Notes: a model not told the origin generated them from the letters alone. Shown: positions 1 through 12,917, numbered from the stretch's first letter. The stretch is DNA of 64,000 bases from Oncomelania hupensis (GCA_036898135.1 CM072515.1:55423736-55487735); one strand, 5' to 3'. Numbers and translations: made by a program.

Positions 1-194
1 TTCAACAACAACAACAACAACAAAAAAACAATCCAAATTACTTAATAGAAAAAAGAATCTAAAAATACACTGCGTTGCCGAAATGAATACGCGTTTTTTT
101 TTTGTGGTTATTTCGTTTTTCAGTGCTGAATGAACGGAAACCTTTTTTAAGACGGAAACGTGTATAGAATGCTATGGGCATGCGCAAGGCCCCT

Positions 195-400
195 GGGGCC
201 GGGTAGCTCAGTTGGTAAGAGCGTCTTGCTAGTAACCGAAAGGTCGCTGGTTCGAATCCCGGATTGGTCAAGTGTGATCATATTATTTTCCCCTTTACCA
301 ACAACTGGCCGCTGGTGTCAGTATAAATCGGTCCAGTAGTCACCTATATGCGAAAGTGTCGTGTGACTATAATATACAAACACAACAAACAACAAACTGC
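195..400 (+). repeat. tRNA-derived SINE
   Basis: A tRNA-like head carries an A box (TAGCTCAGTTGGTAAGAGCG, 204-223) and a B box (GGTTCGAATCC, 249-259), the two internal RNA polymerase III promoter boxes. The head is followed by a non-tRNA body of about 130 bases that ends in an A/C-rich tail near 380-400. The would-be anticodon stem does not pair properly, so I read this as a SINE head and not a functional tRNA gene. The family name is not known to me. Confidence 0.6.
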
Positions 401-1269
401 AAGGCCGTACGTACTTCCCCCGAGATCACGATCGCGAGCGAGCGAGCGTGACTCAGAATTGTTCTCTAGACTGTGTTTTCGGATTAAAATAAAATAAAAT
501 TTCGGATAAAATAAAAAGGGTTGGAAAAAAGAAAAATTAGAAGATTTTCATCTTACGCCGTAAGGTGAAAAAAAACTTGAAAATACGTAAGAATTACGGA
601 AAAAACGTAAGACTTGACATGTATGGGGGTGAGCGTGCATTTCATCCTATGTAAGCTAACAGTTCTTTTAGCAAGCTTAGAAATATGCTTTTCATGGGTG
701 TAAATGCCAATATTTGCATGCAGTGTGGAAGCCATTGCTTAATATATTTAGACTACTTGTTTATGTATTTGTTGTTTGTCTAGTTGCCTCATCTATCTGG
801 GTCCTTTGCTTGTACAGCTTTTACTTGGCAATACATTAATTACTACTACTTATCTTTTGTTGTAATGATGAATATTCAATTGTCCGTTTAACTGTTTTTC
901 TTTATAGTTCAACACTTGTAGCTATTTGTGTTTCTTTTTGCTACACATTAAATGCCAAAAGGCTAAAAAAACATGGTTGTGTTTGTTTTATGCATACTTT
1001 TTGAACCATTATCTGAATGTTTTTTCTCCATTTACTCTTCATTGTATTCTTGCTGCATTCCAGCGGTTTTGTGAAAAAGGTGTTGTGTTAGAACTTGGTT
1101 TGTTGTGTGCTTGCAAGTGTACTCAGTGGTGTGCTCAGTGTAATCAAATGTCAAGCGATAACATTCAGCCTGTACAGTGCTTCAAACTCCATAGATGGCC
1201 ATAAGTACACTACTACTACTAATATTAAATAAATGAAAATAAATAATTTATTTTTAAAATTATCCAGAA
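401..1269. other. AT-rich stretch, nothing recognised
   Basis: Short open frames occur here (for example 926-1204 on the plus strand), but they show no domain, no codon bias and no splice context. A short GCGAGCGAGCGAGC run lies near 430-450. I see no supported gene. Confidence 0.5.
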
Positions 1270-1617
1270 ACAATGCGCCCCTACTAGCGAGCGTTGTGAC
1301 TAGTGGGCTAAGGCGAGACTAACTTGCCTTGTCCACAAGCCAGAAACCAATGGCGCCTGACAGGTGTGGGTTCGATCCAGCATCTGGGTGTTATGTTTAT
1401 CCGAATATTATTTACTTTCGACTCTGGCAACATCTCGGGGTTTTTCTCTGGGTACTCCGGTTTGCTCCTCCAGCAAAATTTCAAAATCAACAACTAATGT
1501 TAGGTAGGTTGGGTTTGGGCGCGCCACAGGCTGCGACTACGCTTTCCCCAGGGGAGGCGGCCCAGAATTTCCCTATGGAAAAGGGACAATAAGGTAAATA
1601 AAATAAAATAAATTAAA
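1270..1617 (+). repeat. tRNA-derived SINE with V-like core
   Basis: An A-box-like TAGTGGGCTAAGGCG near 1300 and a B box (GGTTCGATCC, 1369-1378) form a tRNA-like head. The body contains CTCTGGGTACTCCGGTTTG (within 1437-1471), which resembles the V-SINE type core motif, and the copy ends in an AAATA-rich tail at about 1592-1617. It differs in body sequence from the SINE at 63.3 kb, so at least two SINE families share the core. Confidence 0.6.
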
Positions 1618-1624
1618 AAAATAC

Positions 1625-1930
1625 TTTAGAGTATAAATAGATGTCTAGTCTGAGCACGCACGCATTCCAACGCATGGACTTAAATACCTAATGATCATGT
1701 CCTAGAAGGGTGATCGAGTTCCTGCTACACGAAATGCACCCAGCACACACTAGGTCCCTTCTCGCCATCCACGGTCGCCTAGGATTGTGCCCAGTTGTCT
1801 GGGCGTCAGACTATGCACTCTAAGGCTGCAGGTGGGCTCCTTGGTTGGCTTGAATTAGATCATGTATCGACCAGCGCCTTGAGCAGCTCTTGGTCTGGAA
1901 AAGCGCTATACAAGATTTATTAAATAAAAC
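1625..1930 (+). repeat. SINE/LINE 3' end (AAAGCGCTATACAA type)
   Basis: The segment finishes with AAAAGCGCTATACAAGATTT at about 1899-1918. This is the kind of 3' end found on L2/V-SINE type retroposons (AAAGCGCTATATAAA), preceded by a sequence ending CTTGAGCAGCTC. The 5' boundary is not visible and the assignment to SINE or LINE is uncertain. Confidence 0.45.
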
Positions 1931-1999
1931 CATATCAATCCATTTTTTTTTATCATCGTTTAGCAAATGTATGTTGTACGATACTACTGCTTGGTGCAT

Positions 2000-2046
2000 T
2001 TTACTACTACTACTACTACTACTACTACTAATAATAATAATAATAC
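2000..2046. repeat. trinucleotide microsatellite (ACT/AAT)n
   Basis: An uninterrupted run of ACT triplets passes into AAT triplets just upstream of the RTE 3' fragment. Confidence 0.9.
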
Positions 2047-2054
2047 TGGAAGCT

Positions 2055-2321
2055 ATATCGGAAAAAAAAACTGAAACTCCGATGGTATGGTCATGTCACC
2101 AGATCATCAGGTCTTACAAAGACCATCCTGCACAGTGCAAGGAGGTAGAAGAAGAGGGAGACTAAAAAAGAGGTGGGAAGACAACATTCGAGAATGGACT
2201 GGTTTGAAACTGAGCGAAACGAACAGGGTTGCTGAGGACAGGGAAAGAGAAGTATGCTGGTTAAACGAACATCTGTGGTGCCCCTACGACCTCAGAGTTA
2301 CGGGATAGGATAGGATAGGAT
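2055..2321 (+). mobile_element. RTE-type LINE, 3' fragment
   Basis: The translated end matches the 3' end of the RTE copies at 13.4-16.3 kb and 46.3-49.6 kb: the conserved GGRRRG...KKRWEDNIREWTGL stretch followed by a VVPLRP-like end. The tail is the same GGATA repeat (2302-2321). It is a 5'-truncated insertion of the C-terminal region only, with frame disruptions. Confidence 0.85.
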
Positions 2322-2430
2322 GCTATATACGCGTTTTTTCCTTAAATCGCCTACAAAGCGCGGCGATATGTACCAACATACACGCTCACATGTTCCTCCC
2401 ATTCTCACACACATCTATCACAAGTGTAAC
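2319..2430 (-). repeat. SINE 3' end fragment
   Basis: AGGATGCTATATACGCG followed by an AAAGCGCGGCGAT stretch and a CACA-rich part matches the 3' half of the SINE at 16.76-17.12 kb and 63.28-63.67 kb. Only the tail portion is present, abutting the GGATA tail of the LINE fragment. Confidence 0.6.
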
Positions 2431-2559
2431 ATTAGTTACAAAACGCATTAAACAAAATTCATAAAACAAGAGCAAACAATTGGAATAAAGTGAAACAATA
2501 AAATCCTTTATTTCATCTTTTAAATTCTATTATAATTACTTGTTCAGCAAACAGCCAAA

Positions 2560-5500
2560 TCAAAACCACAACTTTGGTGAAAGAGGACTCACCCCTGATA
2601 AAAGATCTGCTGAAACAACCCTAATGGTAACAACACTGAAGGGACTTCACTAGCCGGTCACTTTACAATAAAGGCATCCCATGCAGGGATGCCGATGTTT
2701 TATTCTGATTTATCGAATCCCTGTTTCCAAAAACACAATGGAATATAAACATTATAAGATAAAGGATAAGGATAAGAATATTTATTAACCAAGTAAAAAC
2801 GTTACAAGGATTTTGGTGTGGCATGGCGACAATGAAATACATCCTTTCTTGCACAGTAACACATGCATTCATCGTGTCATACACTTCATTGGCATACAAC
2901 ATATTTATGTACTAAAGGATAGGTAAACCCAGTGTTAAACATACATCACTCATCAGTCATATAAAGTTATGGAGTCAAACACACCCTGCAAGTAAAACAA
3001 AATGCAGCATTAAAACAATTTAACAGCATTAAATAAAATGAGATTATTAAGAATGTTAGGCTTCACATCCAGATCTACAAACACCACAACACAAAACACA
3101 CACACCACACCCACACACAACAGCATACTCCTATTTCACAAAGGTACAAATCAAGCAATGGTAATGAGTTTACAGTATACAGATCATTCCATGATAAAAT
3201 ATTATGAAATTATATTATAAAGTATTATGAAAACACATACATATAAAATGTCTACATTGCTAAATAATAATACCATAGAAAGTCATAAGATTATTTGGCA
3301 GAAAGCGTTCACTATTCCCAAGCTGATCCGACAGACCTCACACACAAATTACATTACATTACAGGATTATTGCTTTAGAACCAGCAGACTCTTCTGAGCC
3401 AAATCAGGACCGGACAACCCCTGATCTGCATAAAAGATCTGCCGAAACAATCCTAGTGGTAAAACTGAAAGCTCTCCACCAGCCAGTCACTTTACAATAA
3501 AGACATCCCACGCAGGGACGCTGAGGCTGTATCTAATTTATCGAACCCCCGTTTTCAAAAACAAAATAGAATACAAACATCATTATAAATATAAAACACA
3601 TACATTATGCCTACATTGCTAAATAATATCATAGGAAGCCCTAGTCACTAGTGAATACCTGGCAGAAAGCGTCCAATATTCCCAAGCTGATCCAACAGAC
3701 CTCGTACACAAATAAGGAGTCTTGTCCCGGAAGAGTTTTCAAGAAAAAAGGTAGGTGACTGGTCTAGCGAAGAAGAAGATAGTATAAAGACATTACATAA
3801 TTGTTGCTTTAGGTCCAGCGGACTCTTCCGAGCCATATCAGGACCGGACAACCCCAATCTGCATAAAAGATCTGCTGAAACAATCCTAGTGGGAAAAACT
3901 GAAAGCTCTCCACCAGCCAGTCACTTTACAATAAAGACATCCCACGCAGGAAAACTCTAATTTATCGAAACCCCCGTTTTTCAAAAACAAAATAGAATAC
4001 AAACATCATTATAAATTATCAACAAAACACATACATATAAAATGCCTACATTGCTAAATAATATCATACCCTAGTCACTAGTGAATACCTGGCAGATGCC
4101 CAATATTCCCAAGCTGATCCAACAGACCTCACACAAATAAAGACATCCCAAGAGTTTTCAGGGACGGCTGAGGCTTTACCCCAAATATTGATTGATTGTT
4201 TGAATTGTTGCTTTAGGTCCAGCGGACTCTTCCGAGCCAAATCAGGACCAGGCAACCCCTGATCCGCATAAAAGATCTGCTGAAACAACCCTAGTGGGAA
4301 AAACTGAATGCCCTCCACCGGCCAGTCACTTTACAATAAAGACATCCCACGCAGGGGACGGCTGAGACTTCTTCACACCAAACTTATCGAACCCCGTTTA
4401 CAAAAACAAAATATTGATTGATTGATTGATTGTTGCTTTAGGTCCAGCGGACTCTTCCGAGCCAAATCAGGACCGGACAACCCCCGATCCGCATAAAAGA
4501 TCTGCTGAAACAACCCTAGGGGAAAAATTGAATGCCCTCCACCGGCCAGTCACTTTACAATAAAGACGGCTGAGGCTGAGGCTTTACCCCAAATATTGAT
4601 TGATTGTTTGATTGTTGCTTTAGGTCCAGCGGACTCTTCCGAGCCAAATCAGGACCAGGCAACCCCTGATCCGCATAAAAGATCTGCTGAAACAACCCTA
4701 GTGGGAAAATTGAATGCCCTCCACCGGCCAGTCACTTTACAATAAAGACATCCCACGCAGGGGACGGCTGAGGCTTTACCCCAACTACGCGATCACCCCG
4801 GTTACAAAAACAAAATAGAATACAAACATCATTATAAATTATCAACAAAACACATACATATAAAATGCCTATATTGCTAAATAATAACATCATAGGAAGC
4901 CCTAGTGACCACCCGGCAGAAAGCGTCCAACATTCCCAAGCTGATCCAACAGACCTCATACACAAACAAGGAGTCTTGTCCAAGAAGAGTTTTCAAGAAA
5001 AAAGGTAGGTCACTGATCTAGCGAAGAAGAAGATAGTATAGCAGATTGATAGGACAGAGCAGGAATGAGAGCACATGAGCACATGAGAAAGACAGCGACA
5101 GTGGGAATTTAAAGCACTAAATTTCCAGAAAGTGGGGGTACTATTTATACTGAAACCCCAGGCACTCCAACGGGGGTACTGTTGCCGCAGTGAATCGGTC
5201 ATGCCTATAAAGGAAAGACAGGTTTTCAACTTTACCCCAAATAATCAAACCCCGGTTACAAAAACAAAATAGAATACAAACATCATTATAAATTATCAAC
5301 AAAACATAAAATGCCTATATTGCTAAATAATAACATCATAGGAAGCCCTAGTGACCACCGGCAGAAAGCGTCCAACATTCCCAAGCTGATCCAACAGACC
5401 TCATAAACAAACAAGGAGTCTTGTCCAGGAAGAGTTTTCAAGAAAAAAGGTAGGTCACTGATCTAGCGAAGACATTACATTACATTACATTACATAATTG

Positions 5501-7235
5501 TTGCTTTAGGTCCAGCGGACTCTTTCGAGGCAAATCAGGACCGGACAACCCCCAATCCGCATAAAAGATCTGCTGAAACAACCCTAGTGGGAAAACTGAA
5601 TGCCCTCCACCAGCCAGTCACTTTACAATAAAGACATCCCACGCAGGGGACGGCTGAGGCTTCACCCCAACTTATCGAACCCCCGTTTACAAAAACAAAA
5701 TAGAATACAAACATCATTATAAATTATCAACAAAACACATACAAATAAAATGCCTACATTGCAAAATAATAACATTATAGGAAGCCCTAGTGACCACCTG
5801 GCAGAAAGCGTCCAATATTCCCAAGCTGATCCAACAGACCTCATACACAAACAAGGAGTCTTGTCCCGGAAGAATTTTCAAGAAAAAAGGTAGGAGACTG
5901 GTCTAGCGAAGAAGACGATAGTATAGCAGATTGATAGAACAGAGCAGGAATGAGAAAGAGCAAATGAGAAAGACAGCGACAGTGGGAATTTAAAGCACTA
6001 AATTTCCAGAAAGTGGGGATACTATTTATACTGAAACCCCCGGCACCCCAACGGGGGTATCTAGCGAAGAAGAAGAAGATAGTATAGCAGATTGATAGGG
6101 CAGAGCAGGAATGAGAAAGAGCAAATGAGAAAGACAGCGACAGTGGGAATTTAAAGCACTAAATTTCCAGAAAGTGGGGATACTATTTATACTGAAACCC
6201 CCGGCACCCATCGGGGGATACCGACCATATGCATACATTTAAGAAAATTATATCTTACATCAAAATCACGTTACCCCTATATTTGTAATAGTCATTCAAT
6301 AATAGTTCATAAAATAAACGTCATCCAAACTTTGTATTCCAAGATTTTAGCAGCATACTTGAAAGTTTTTCAATACATTTTTTTCTACACTTTTTCTATT
6401 AACATAGCAGCAGCCTCAATGCAAGTTATGTATCAACTGATCATTTGCTGTTTCACTTCATTCTCATTTGCAATAATAGACTCAGCACTCTCTTACAAGG
6501 GTTTAATACTTATTACATTTTCACGGTATGATGTATGAACGTTTCTCACTTCTGTTAAGCAAACTTTTACATCAAAGGGCTCAACACAAAGTGTTTCTAA
6601 ATTTACGATTCATAGGTAACTAAAGTTTAAATACTGTATTAATGTTTTTTTCAATCCACGTAGTCCACAGTAATTAAATTCAGATCAAGCATTTAGCTAT
6701 ATAAAATGTTATTTTTCTATACATCAATGCCCACCCCCCCCCTCCCCCCGCAAAAAAAAATCTATTCAATAGTACCATTCATTACATAATTACATTACAT
6801 AATTGGTGCTTTAGGTCCAGCGGACTCTTCCGAGCCAAATCAGGACCGGACAACCCCCATTCCGCATAAAAGATCTGCTGAAACAACCCTAGTGGGAAAA
6901 CTGAATGCCCTCCACCAGCCAGTCACTTTACAATAAAGACATCCCACGCAGGGGACGGCTGAGGCTTCACCCCAAATAATCAAACCCCCGTTTACAAAAA
7001 CAAAATAGAATACACACATCATTATAAATTATCAACAAAACACATACATATAAAATGCCTACATTGCTAAATAATAACATCATAGGAAGCCCTAGTGACC
7101 ACCTGGCAGAAAGCGTCCAACATTCCCAAGCTGATCCAGCAGACCTCATACACGAACAAGGAGTCTTGTCCCGGAAGAGTTTTCAAGAAAAAAGGTAGAT
7201 GACTGGTAAAGCGAAGAAGACGATAGTATAGCAGA
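2560..7235. repeat. Array of ~0.7-kb dispersed repeats
   Basis: At least seven partial or near-complete copies of one repeat lie in the same orientation. The anchor GCTTTAGGTCCAGCGGACTC or a variant starts near 3372, 3806, 4210, 4435, 4617, 5503 and 6808. Other shared landmarks are GCATAAAAGATCTGCTGAAA, AGACATCCCACGCAGGG and AAGCTGATCCAACAGACCTC. Some copies are joined by ATTGATTG or ACATT short tandem repeats. The last copy runs straight into the tyrosine-recombinase gene at about 7236, so the units are probably non-autonomous derivatives of that element. Deletions make copies of 180 to about 750 bp. No coding capacity is visible. Confidence 0.8.
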
Positions 7236-9569
7236 TTGATAGAACAGAGCAGGAATGAGAAAAGAGGAAGAGCAACTGCCTCATCATCTGCAGCAGAAGC
7301 TACTTCGTCATCATCAACCACTGGAGCACCAGCATGGGCCTCAGAAAGCGATGCAACTGCCTCATCACCTAAAACAAATGCAAAAACTAACAAACCAAAG
7401 CGACCTTGCATGTTTTGTGGACAGTTTCAAGCTCAGTTAGCAAGACACCTAAAGGGCCAGCACTCGGAAGAAACGAGCATTGCAGCAGCCTTGAAACTGC
7501 CGTCTGTTGAGAAAAGGTGCATCTTTGGCAACATACGCAAAGAGGGTATCTACCAGAAAAATGTTGCAATGCAGCAGGATGATTCAAGTTCCTCACTAAT
7601 TAGAGAAAGGAATCAAGGGTATGCCCGAGTTGTTATGTGTGGAGGGTGCAAAGGATTTTTCAGCAAGAACAAAATTAAAAGCACAAAAAATTGCACCTGT
7701 CCACGGTCTAATAGCACAGAAGCTGACACTATTGACTTTTCAAGAGTTCCTTCTATGAAAGTTCCTGATGAATTTCAACAGAGTGTTCTGAAACGCTTAA
7801 GAGATGACGAAGTGGGAAATCTTTGTTGTACTGATAAAGTTATCTTGCTTCTTGGGCAAAAACTTTGGGCCAAATCAGCTCGCAGAGAGTGAAGAAACAT
7901 TATGAGTGATATGAGGATGATGGGAAACTTAATCCTTGAGATGCGGAGAGTTTCCTTGCATAATATTACAGGCGAAGACATGCTATACAGAGAACACTTT
8001 GATGCTCTGACAGTGGCCATTGAAAACGTGACTAGAACAGAGAACAATACAATGAAGGCTGGGATGAAAGTGGCTCTTGGATACTTGATCAAGAAAACCA
8101 TCAAAGTGATGAGAGGTCATTACGCCCAAGTGTATGATGAAGAAAAAACTGCTGAATTGGACCGCTTTCAAGCAGTATTTGATCTGAACTGGGAGTTTAT
8201 ATTTTATAGAGCATTGTTGACTTGCGAGCAGAGAAGAAATTCACTTTGAAAGCGTGATGAGAGGTCATTACGCCCAAGTGTATGATGAAGAAAAAACTGC
8301 TGAATTGGACCGCTTTCAAGCAGTATTTGATCTGAACTGGGAGTTTATATTTTATAGAGCATTGTTGACTTGCGAGCAGAGAAGAAATTCACTTTGAAAG
8401 CCTTGTGACTTGCCACTGGAAAACGATGTTAAAAAGCTCAGAGAATACATCATAAACAAAATGAAAACCATGTTGGAAAATGAAATCAAAATCTGGGATG
8501 TTCATGACTTTGTTGAGATGAGGAATTTGATCGTAAGACGAGGTGGTGAGCCAGCAAGGCTGACCTTAAAACAGTGTATGAGGCAGAAGATGATCACTGG
8601 GTGGACACAAATCTTGTTGAAAATATTTCAGATCCACTTGAAAGGTCTCTTGTTGACAAATACAAGCTTGCCTACCAAGAAGGCAAAAGCAGCAAGAAAC
8701 TTGTACCAGTTCTCATTCCCAGTGACACACTCCAAGCTTTGAGGAAGCTAGTTTCTGAAAGAAGCAAATGCAGCATTGCTGAAGAAAATATCTACTTGTT
8801 TCCACATACAGCTGGAACACTGGATCATGCAAATGGATATGTTTGTGTTAAGACTGTCTCAGCTGCATTGAAGGGAGAACTAGAAAAACCACACCTGTTG
8901 ATAGCAGATAGGTTTAGACATCGTGCCTCAACAATCTTTGCTCTTCAAGATCTGCCTGAAGAAGAGCAAGAAACATGGTATAGACATATGGGGCACTCGG
9001 CAGAAATTAACAAGAATGTTTACTAATGCCCTCTTGCTGTCAGAGAGCTAACAAGAGTGGGTGGTTTTCTGGACAAGTTGGACAACCACGGCAAACATGT
9101 AACAAATCAGACACAAGCATATTGCTCCACAACAGAATCTACCACAGAAAATGAAGGCAATGTTGTAGATGCTGAATTTATGCTTCCAAGAAATTTACTG
9201 AACCAAGATCTACAGCACAGTCAAGATGATACAAGCTTTGTGTTGCCCAATCCAGAGAAGTCGGAGTCAGCTGCTAGTAACTTGATTAAGAAGTCTGAAA
9301 CCAGATGTGAAAGACGATAACTATCGTGGAGTGAGGATGATGCCAGTAAAGTGTGTTCTTACCTTCAGGATTACATTACTATAAGGGGGACTGGTTCTAA
9401 ATGACCTCTGCATGGTGTAAAAGCTGTGGATGAATTTTTGCGCACAAATGATGTTTTCCCCAACACAGAAATGACTGAGAAGAAAAAGATTGAACTGATC
9501 AAAACCAAAGTGTTCAACGAAAGAAACAAGTATAGAAACAAGGTTCACAATATGTTTGAAGCGCTTTAA
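7236..9569 (+). pseudogene. Crypton-like tyrosine recombinase, broken
   Basis: The N-terminal part (7236-7892) has a Ser/Ala-rich leader and a C2H2-like finger (C58, C61, H71, H76), then a second Cys cluster (CGGC..C). The C-terminal part (8574-9026) carries a tyrosine-recombinase signature: a FRH arginine, MGHS histidine and NVY tyrosine in the usual order. A short region with WSEDD and FNERNKY follows to about 9569, as in invertebrate Crypton-like proteins. The gene is interrupted by a stop at about 7890, an exact 148-bp tandem duplication (8106-8253 and 8254-8401) that shifts frame, and a stop after NVY. Such enzymes move elements by site-specific strand exchange. The dead copy sits inside repeats that share its upstream sequence. 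Confidence 0.7.
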
Positions 9570-9719
9570 GCTGATGACTGACTCATTTAGATCAAGTAAG
9601 CAATGTGACATATAATAGTGCGAGTCTAAAATTTTTTTTGGCCACATATGTGATTGTGCAAGATGGGTCATAAATAAGCCAAAATTACATTTAAAAACAA
9701 TTCCCGTCCGTACATCTGT

Positions 9720-10110
9720 CCGTGCAAAACAAATATTTCAGAACCTATTTCAACTATCGCTAGGTACTCCAAAGTGATTTTTTTATTATCTTTAACTCAG
9801 TTTGGACACTAAAGTATTTACATAGATCTTTTTATTCTGAACACAGTGGTATATTTTTTTCCCCATAGGACAAATAGGTACAAAGTTATTAATGTTTGAA
9901 AATGGCAAATGGTGTTTGTTTGAAAAGAAATATTTCAGAACCTATTTCGACTATCACTAGGTACTCCAAAGTGATTTTTGATTTTCTTTAACTCAGTTTG
10001 GACACTAAAGTATTTACATAGATCTTTTTATTCTGAACACAGTGATATTTTTTTTTTCCCATAGGACAAATAGGTACACAGTTATTAAGGTTTGAAAATG
10101 GCGAATGTTG
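9720..10110. repeat. Two-copy direct repeat of ~198 bp
   Basis: TATTTCAGAACCTATTTC begins near 9733 and again near 9930, and each is followed by the same CTAGGTACTCCAAAGTGATTT and a shared CCATAGGACAAATAGGTAC segment. It lies 3' of the recombinase remnant and does not look coding. Confidence 0.75.
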
Positions 10111-10380
10111 GTGGTTTTTTGGCAACGTTTTGGAATTGAAGAAATTGACAACTTTGGAGTCTCAAAGTGAAGCCAATATTGATACCAGAAAGCTGATTTT
10201 TGACAGGTAACCCCTTCATATGTTATACTCCAAGCCCAATTTTCTTCAGGCCTATAACATGTAATGTTTAGCTGCTTTGGTGCTTCAAAGTTGGGAAATC
10301 GTCAACTTCGCAGTGCGTGCCGGCAAATTATAGGCCTACTAGTGTGCTACTACGCTCGGCACTCGTGTCGCTGAATAGGC

Positions 10381-11100
10381 CTACAGGATAACCCGAACAC
10401 CTCTTCCTTCAGCCACTGATGCTGAGGCAATAGTTTCTGCTGCAGATGATGATGAGGCAGTTGCTCTTCTTCCTTCAGCCACTGATGCTGAGGCAGTAGC
10501 TTCTGCTGCAGAGGATGACGAGGCAGTTGCTCTTCCTCTGCCTTCAGCCACTGATGCTGAGGCTGTAGTTTCTGCTGCAGATGATGACGAGGCAGTTGCT
10601 CTTCCTCTTCCTTCAGCCACTGATGCTGAGGCAGTAGCTTCTGCTGCAGATGATGACGAGGCAGTTGCTCTTCCTCTTCCTTCAACCACTGATGCTGAGG
10701 CAGTAGCTTCTGCTGCAGGTGATGATGAAGCAGTTGCTCTTCCTCTTCCTTCAGCCACTGATGCTGAGTCAGTAGCTTCTGCTGCAGATGATGATGAGGC
10801 AGTTGCTCTTCCTCTTCCTTCAGCCACTGATGCTGTAACTTTTGTTCCAAATGTTGATGAGGATGCCTTAGGCTTAGCTGTTATTCTAGACGCCAATGAT
10901 GAGGCAGTGGATTTTGCTGCAGTCGATGATGACGAGGCCGTTGGTTTTCCTTCAGATGCTGATGCTGTAGCTTTTACTGCAAAGGTTGATGAAGATGCTT
11001 TAGCTGTCGTTCCAGTGGCAAATGACGCAGCAGCTTTTGCTGCAGACACTGCTGCTGCTTTAGCATAAGCTGCAGACGCTGATGTCGACGGTTCTTTCAT
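10381..11100 (-). pseudogene. Repetitive N-terminus of a second recombinase copy
   Basis: The frame from the ATG at 11100 encodes an Ala/Ser-rich protein built from about seven copies of a 20-23 residue unit of the form GRGRATASSSSAAEA plus TASASVAE. The same GRATASSSAAEATSSS stretch occurs once in the leader of the recombinase at 7.2 kb, so this is the 5' end of a related element on the opposite strand with an expanded unit of about 69 bp. No zinc finger or recombinase domain follows, and the frame ends at 10381. It may be only a minisatellite within a dead element. Confidence 0.55.
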
Positions 11101-11204
11101 GGTCTTCAGTTTTGCAGAGGCTGCGGCATAAAAAGAAATGCAATTATATAATAATACAAATAATATGCAAATAACTAGAAGGCAAAGCGTAAATGGCTCG
11201 CACA

Positions 11205-11495
11205 CTTCATATAAAAATCCACCCGTTGAGGTGCCGGGGGGTTTCAGTATAAATAGTATCCCAACTTTCTGGAAATGTAGTGCTTTAAATTCCCACTGTC
11301 GCTGTCTTCTTTCTTATTCCTATTCTGTTCTATCTACTATACATGTACTATCTTCTTCTTCGCTAGACCAGTCACCTACTTTCTTCCAAAAATCCACAGT
11401 TGTGTATGAGGTCTGTTGGGTCAGTTTGGGAATATTAGACGCTTTCTGCCAAATAGTCACCAACTCTTCCTATGATATTATTATTATTTAGCAAT
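11205..11495 (-). repeat. Inverted copy of the dispersed repeat
   Basis: Read on the minus strand, this carries the landmarks of the 2.5-7.2 kb family: GACCTCATACACA, a TAGCGAAGAAGAAGATAGTA segment, and an end with AGTATAAATAGTATC in reverse. It lies upstream of the repetitive leader at 10.4-11.1 kb exactly as the plus-strand unit lies upstream of the recombinase gene, which supports a second, inverted element. Confidence 0.7.
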
Positions 11496-12254
11496 AAAGT
11501 CATTTCTTTCCACTTCTCCCCAGCATCCCAGATGAGGTACTTGTGCTCAAAAGTGATATATAATATGTAAAATTATAGAAGCAAAATTGGACTGACGAGG
11601 ACATTATTTTTCTTTTTTACATATTTAGTATTTTGCCTTATGGTGCAACATGATTAAAAACAAAAAAACAAAGCCGATTATTTGTGTGTGTGCTTGCTTG
11701 ACACTTATTTCATCTTATCTCTAATATTGTAGTTTTTTTTCTTCTTATCTTGCTTTGCACTTTTTTTGGTAATTTTCATGCACTTGTGACACGCATCATG
11801 CAGGTTACTATTTTCAGGTTATTGCTTAAATTTCTTCCCCAAATTTTAATAATTTTTTAATATTGTTGTTCTTTCTTTTGTCTTCATGTGAAATATGTGT
11901 TACCAGACAGCTTCTACTATAATGAGAGAAGGAAGACAATAAAAAATTGCAAAACTGGGAGGAAAGAGTTATTCCGGCGACTGGATAAAGCCGGGAGGTG
12001 GTTTCTGCAGCGCTGTTAATTGTACCAACGCTAGAAACAAGTTAAGCTGCAAGGGGAAATCCTTTTTCAGATTTCCTAAAGATGACGTAGTAATACTATA
12101 TAAATAGTAATAGTAATACTAGAACCTTCTTAGTTACTACAAGTAGCACAGTAGAACTTCCATTCGATTCGTTATTTATTCAAATAAATAATTTCATTTA
12201 GGTCTATTATTTGCCATGTGGCAATTCGATCATTCACAATTCCATTGCATCATT

Positions 12255-12917
12255 GATTGATTGATTGATTGATTGTTGCTTTAGGTCCAGCAGACTCTTC
12301 CGAGCCAAATCAGGACCGGACAACCCCTGATCCGTATAAAAGATCTGCTGAAACAACCCTAATGGGAAAATTGAATGCCCTCCACCGGCCAGTCACTTTA
12401 CAATAAAGACATCCCACGCAGGGGACGGCTGAGGCTTTACCCCAACTGCTCGAACCCCCGGTTACAAAAACAAAATAGAATACAAACATCATTATAGATT
12501 ATCAACAAAACACATACATATAAAATGCCTACATTGCGAAATAATATCATCATAGGAAGCCCTAGTGACCACCCGGCAGAAAGCATCCAACACTCCCAAG
12601 CTGATCAAACAGACCTCATACACAAACAAGGAGTCTTGTCCAGGAAGAGTTTTCAAGAAAAAAGGTAGGTCATTGATCTAGCGAAGAGCAAATGAGGAAG
12701 ACAGCGACAGAGGAAATTTAAAGCACTAAATTTCCAAAAAGTGGAGATACTATTTATACTGAAACCCCCGGCACTCCAACGGGGGAAACTGTTGCCGCAG
12801 TGAATCAGTCTTGCCTATAAAGGAAAGACAGGTTTTCAACTGGGGCTTTCACTTTCCCTTTATAGGTTAGAACAATCTACAGTGGCAAGATTGCTCATGA
12901 GATTGACCCCAAGGGGT
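12255..12917 (+). mobile_element. Complete non-autonomous repeat copy, flanked by ATTGCATCATT
   Basis: This is the best bounded copy of the dispersed family. It begins with five ATTG tetranucleotides followed by the GCTTTAGGTCCAG anchor (12278) and ends after GCCTATAAAGGAAAGACA and its near inverse CTTTCCCTTTATAGG. The 11-bp direct repeat ATTGCATCATT flanks it (12244-12254 and 12918-12928). It carries no gene, so it must depend on enzyme supplied in trans, plausibly the recombinase at 7.2 kb or a LINE. Confidence 0.65.

Noticed and set aside
195..272. tRNA gene on the plus strand
   Set aside because: A and B boxes are good, but the anticodon stem does not pair and a SINE-like body with A/C-rich tail follows.
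3370..6830. CRISPR-like or satellite array
   Set aside because: Units are hundreds of bases long, irregularly truncated and joined by simple repeats, in a eukaryotic context; they are copies of a mobile repeat.
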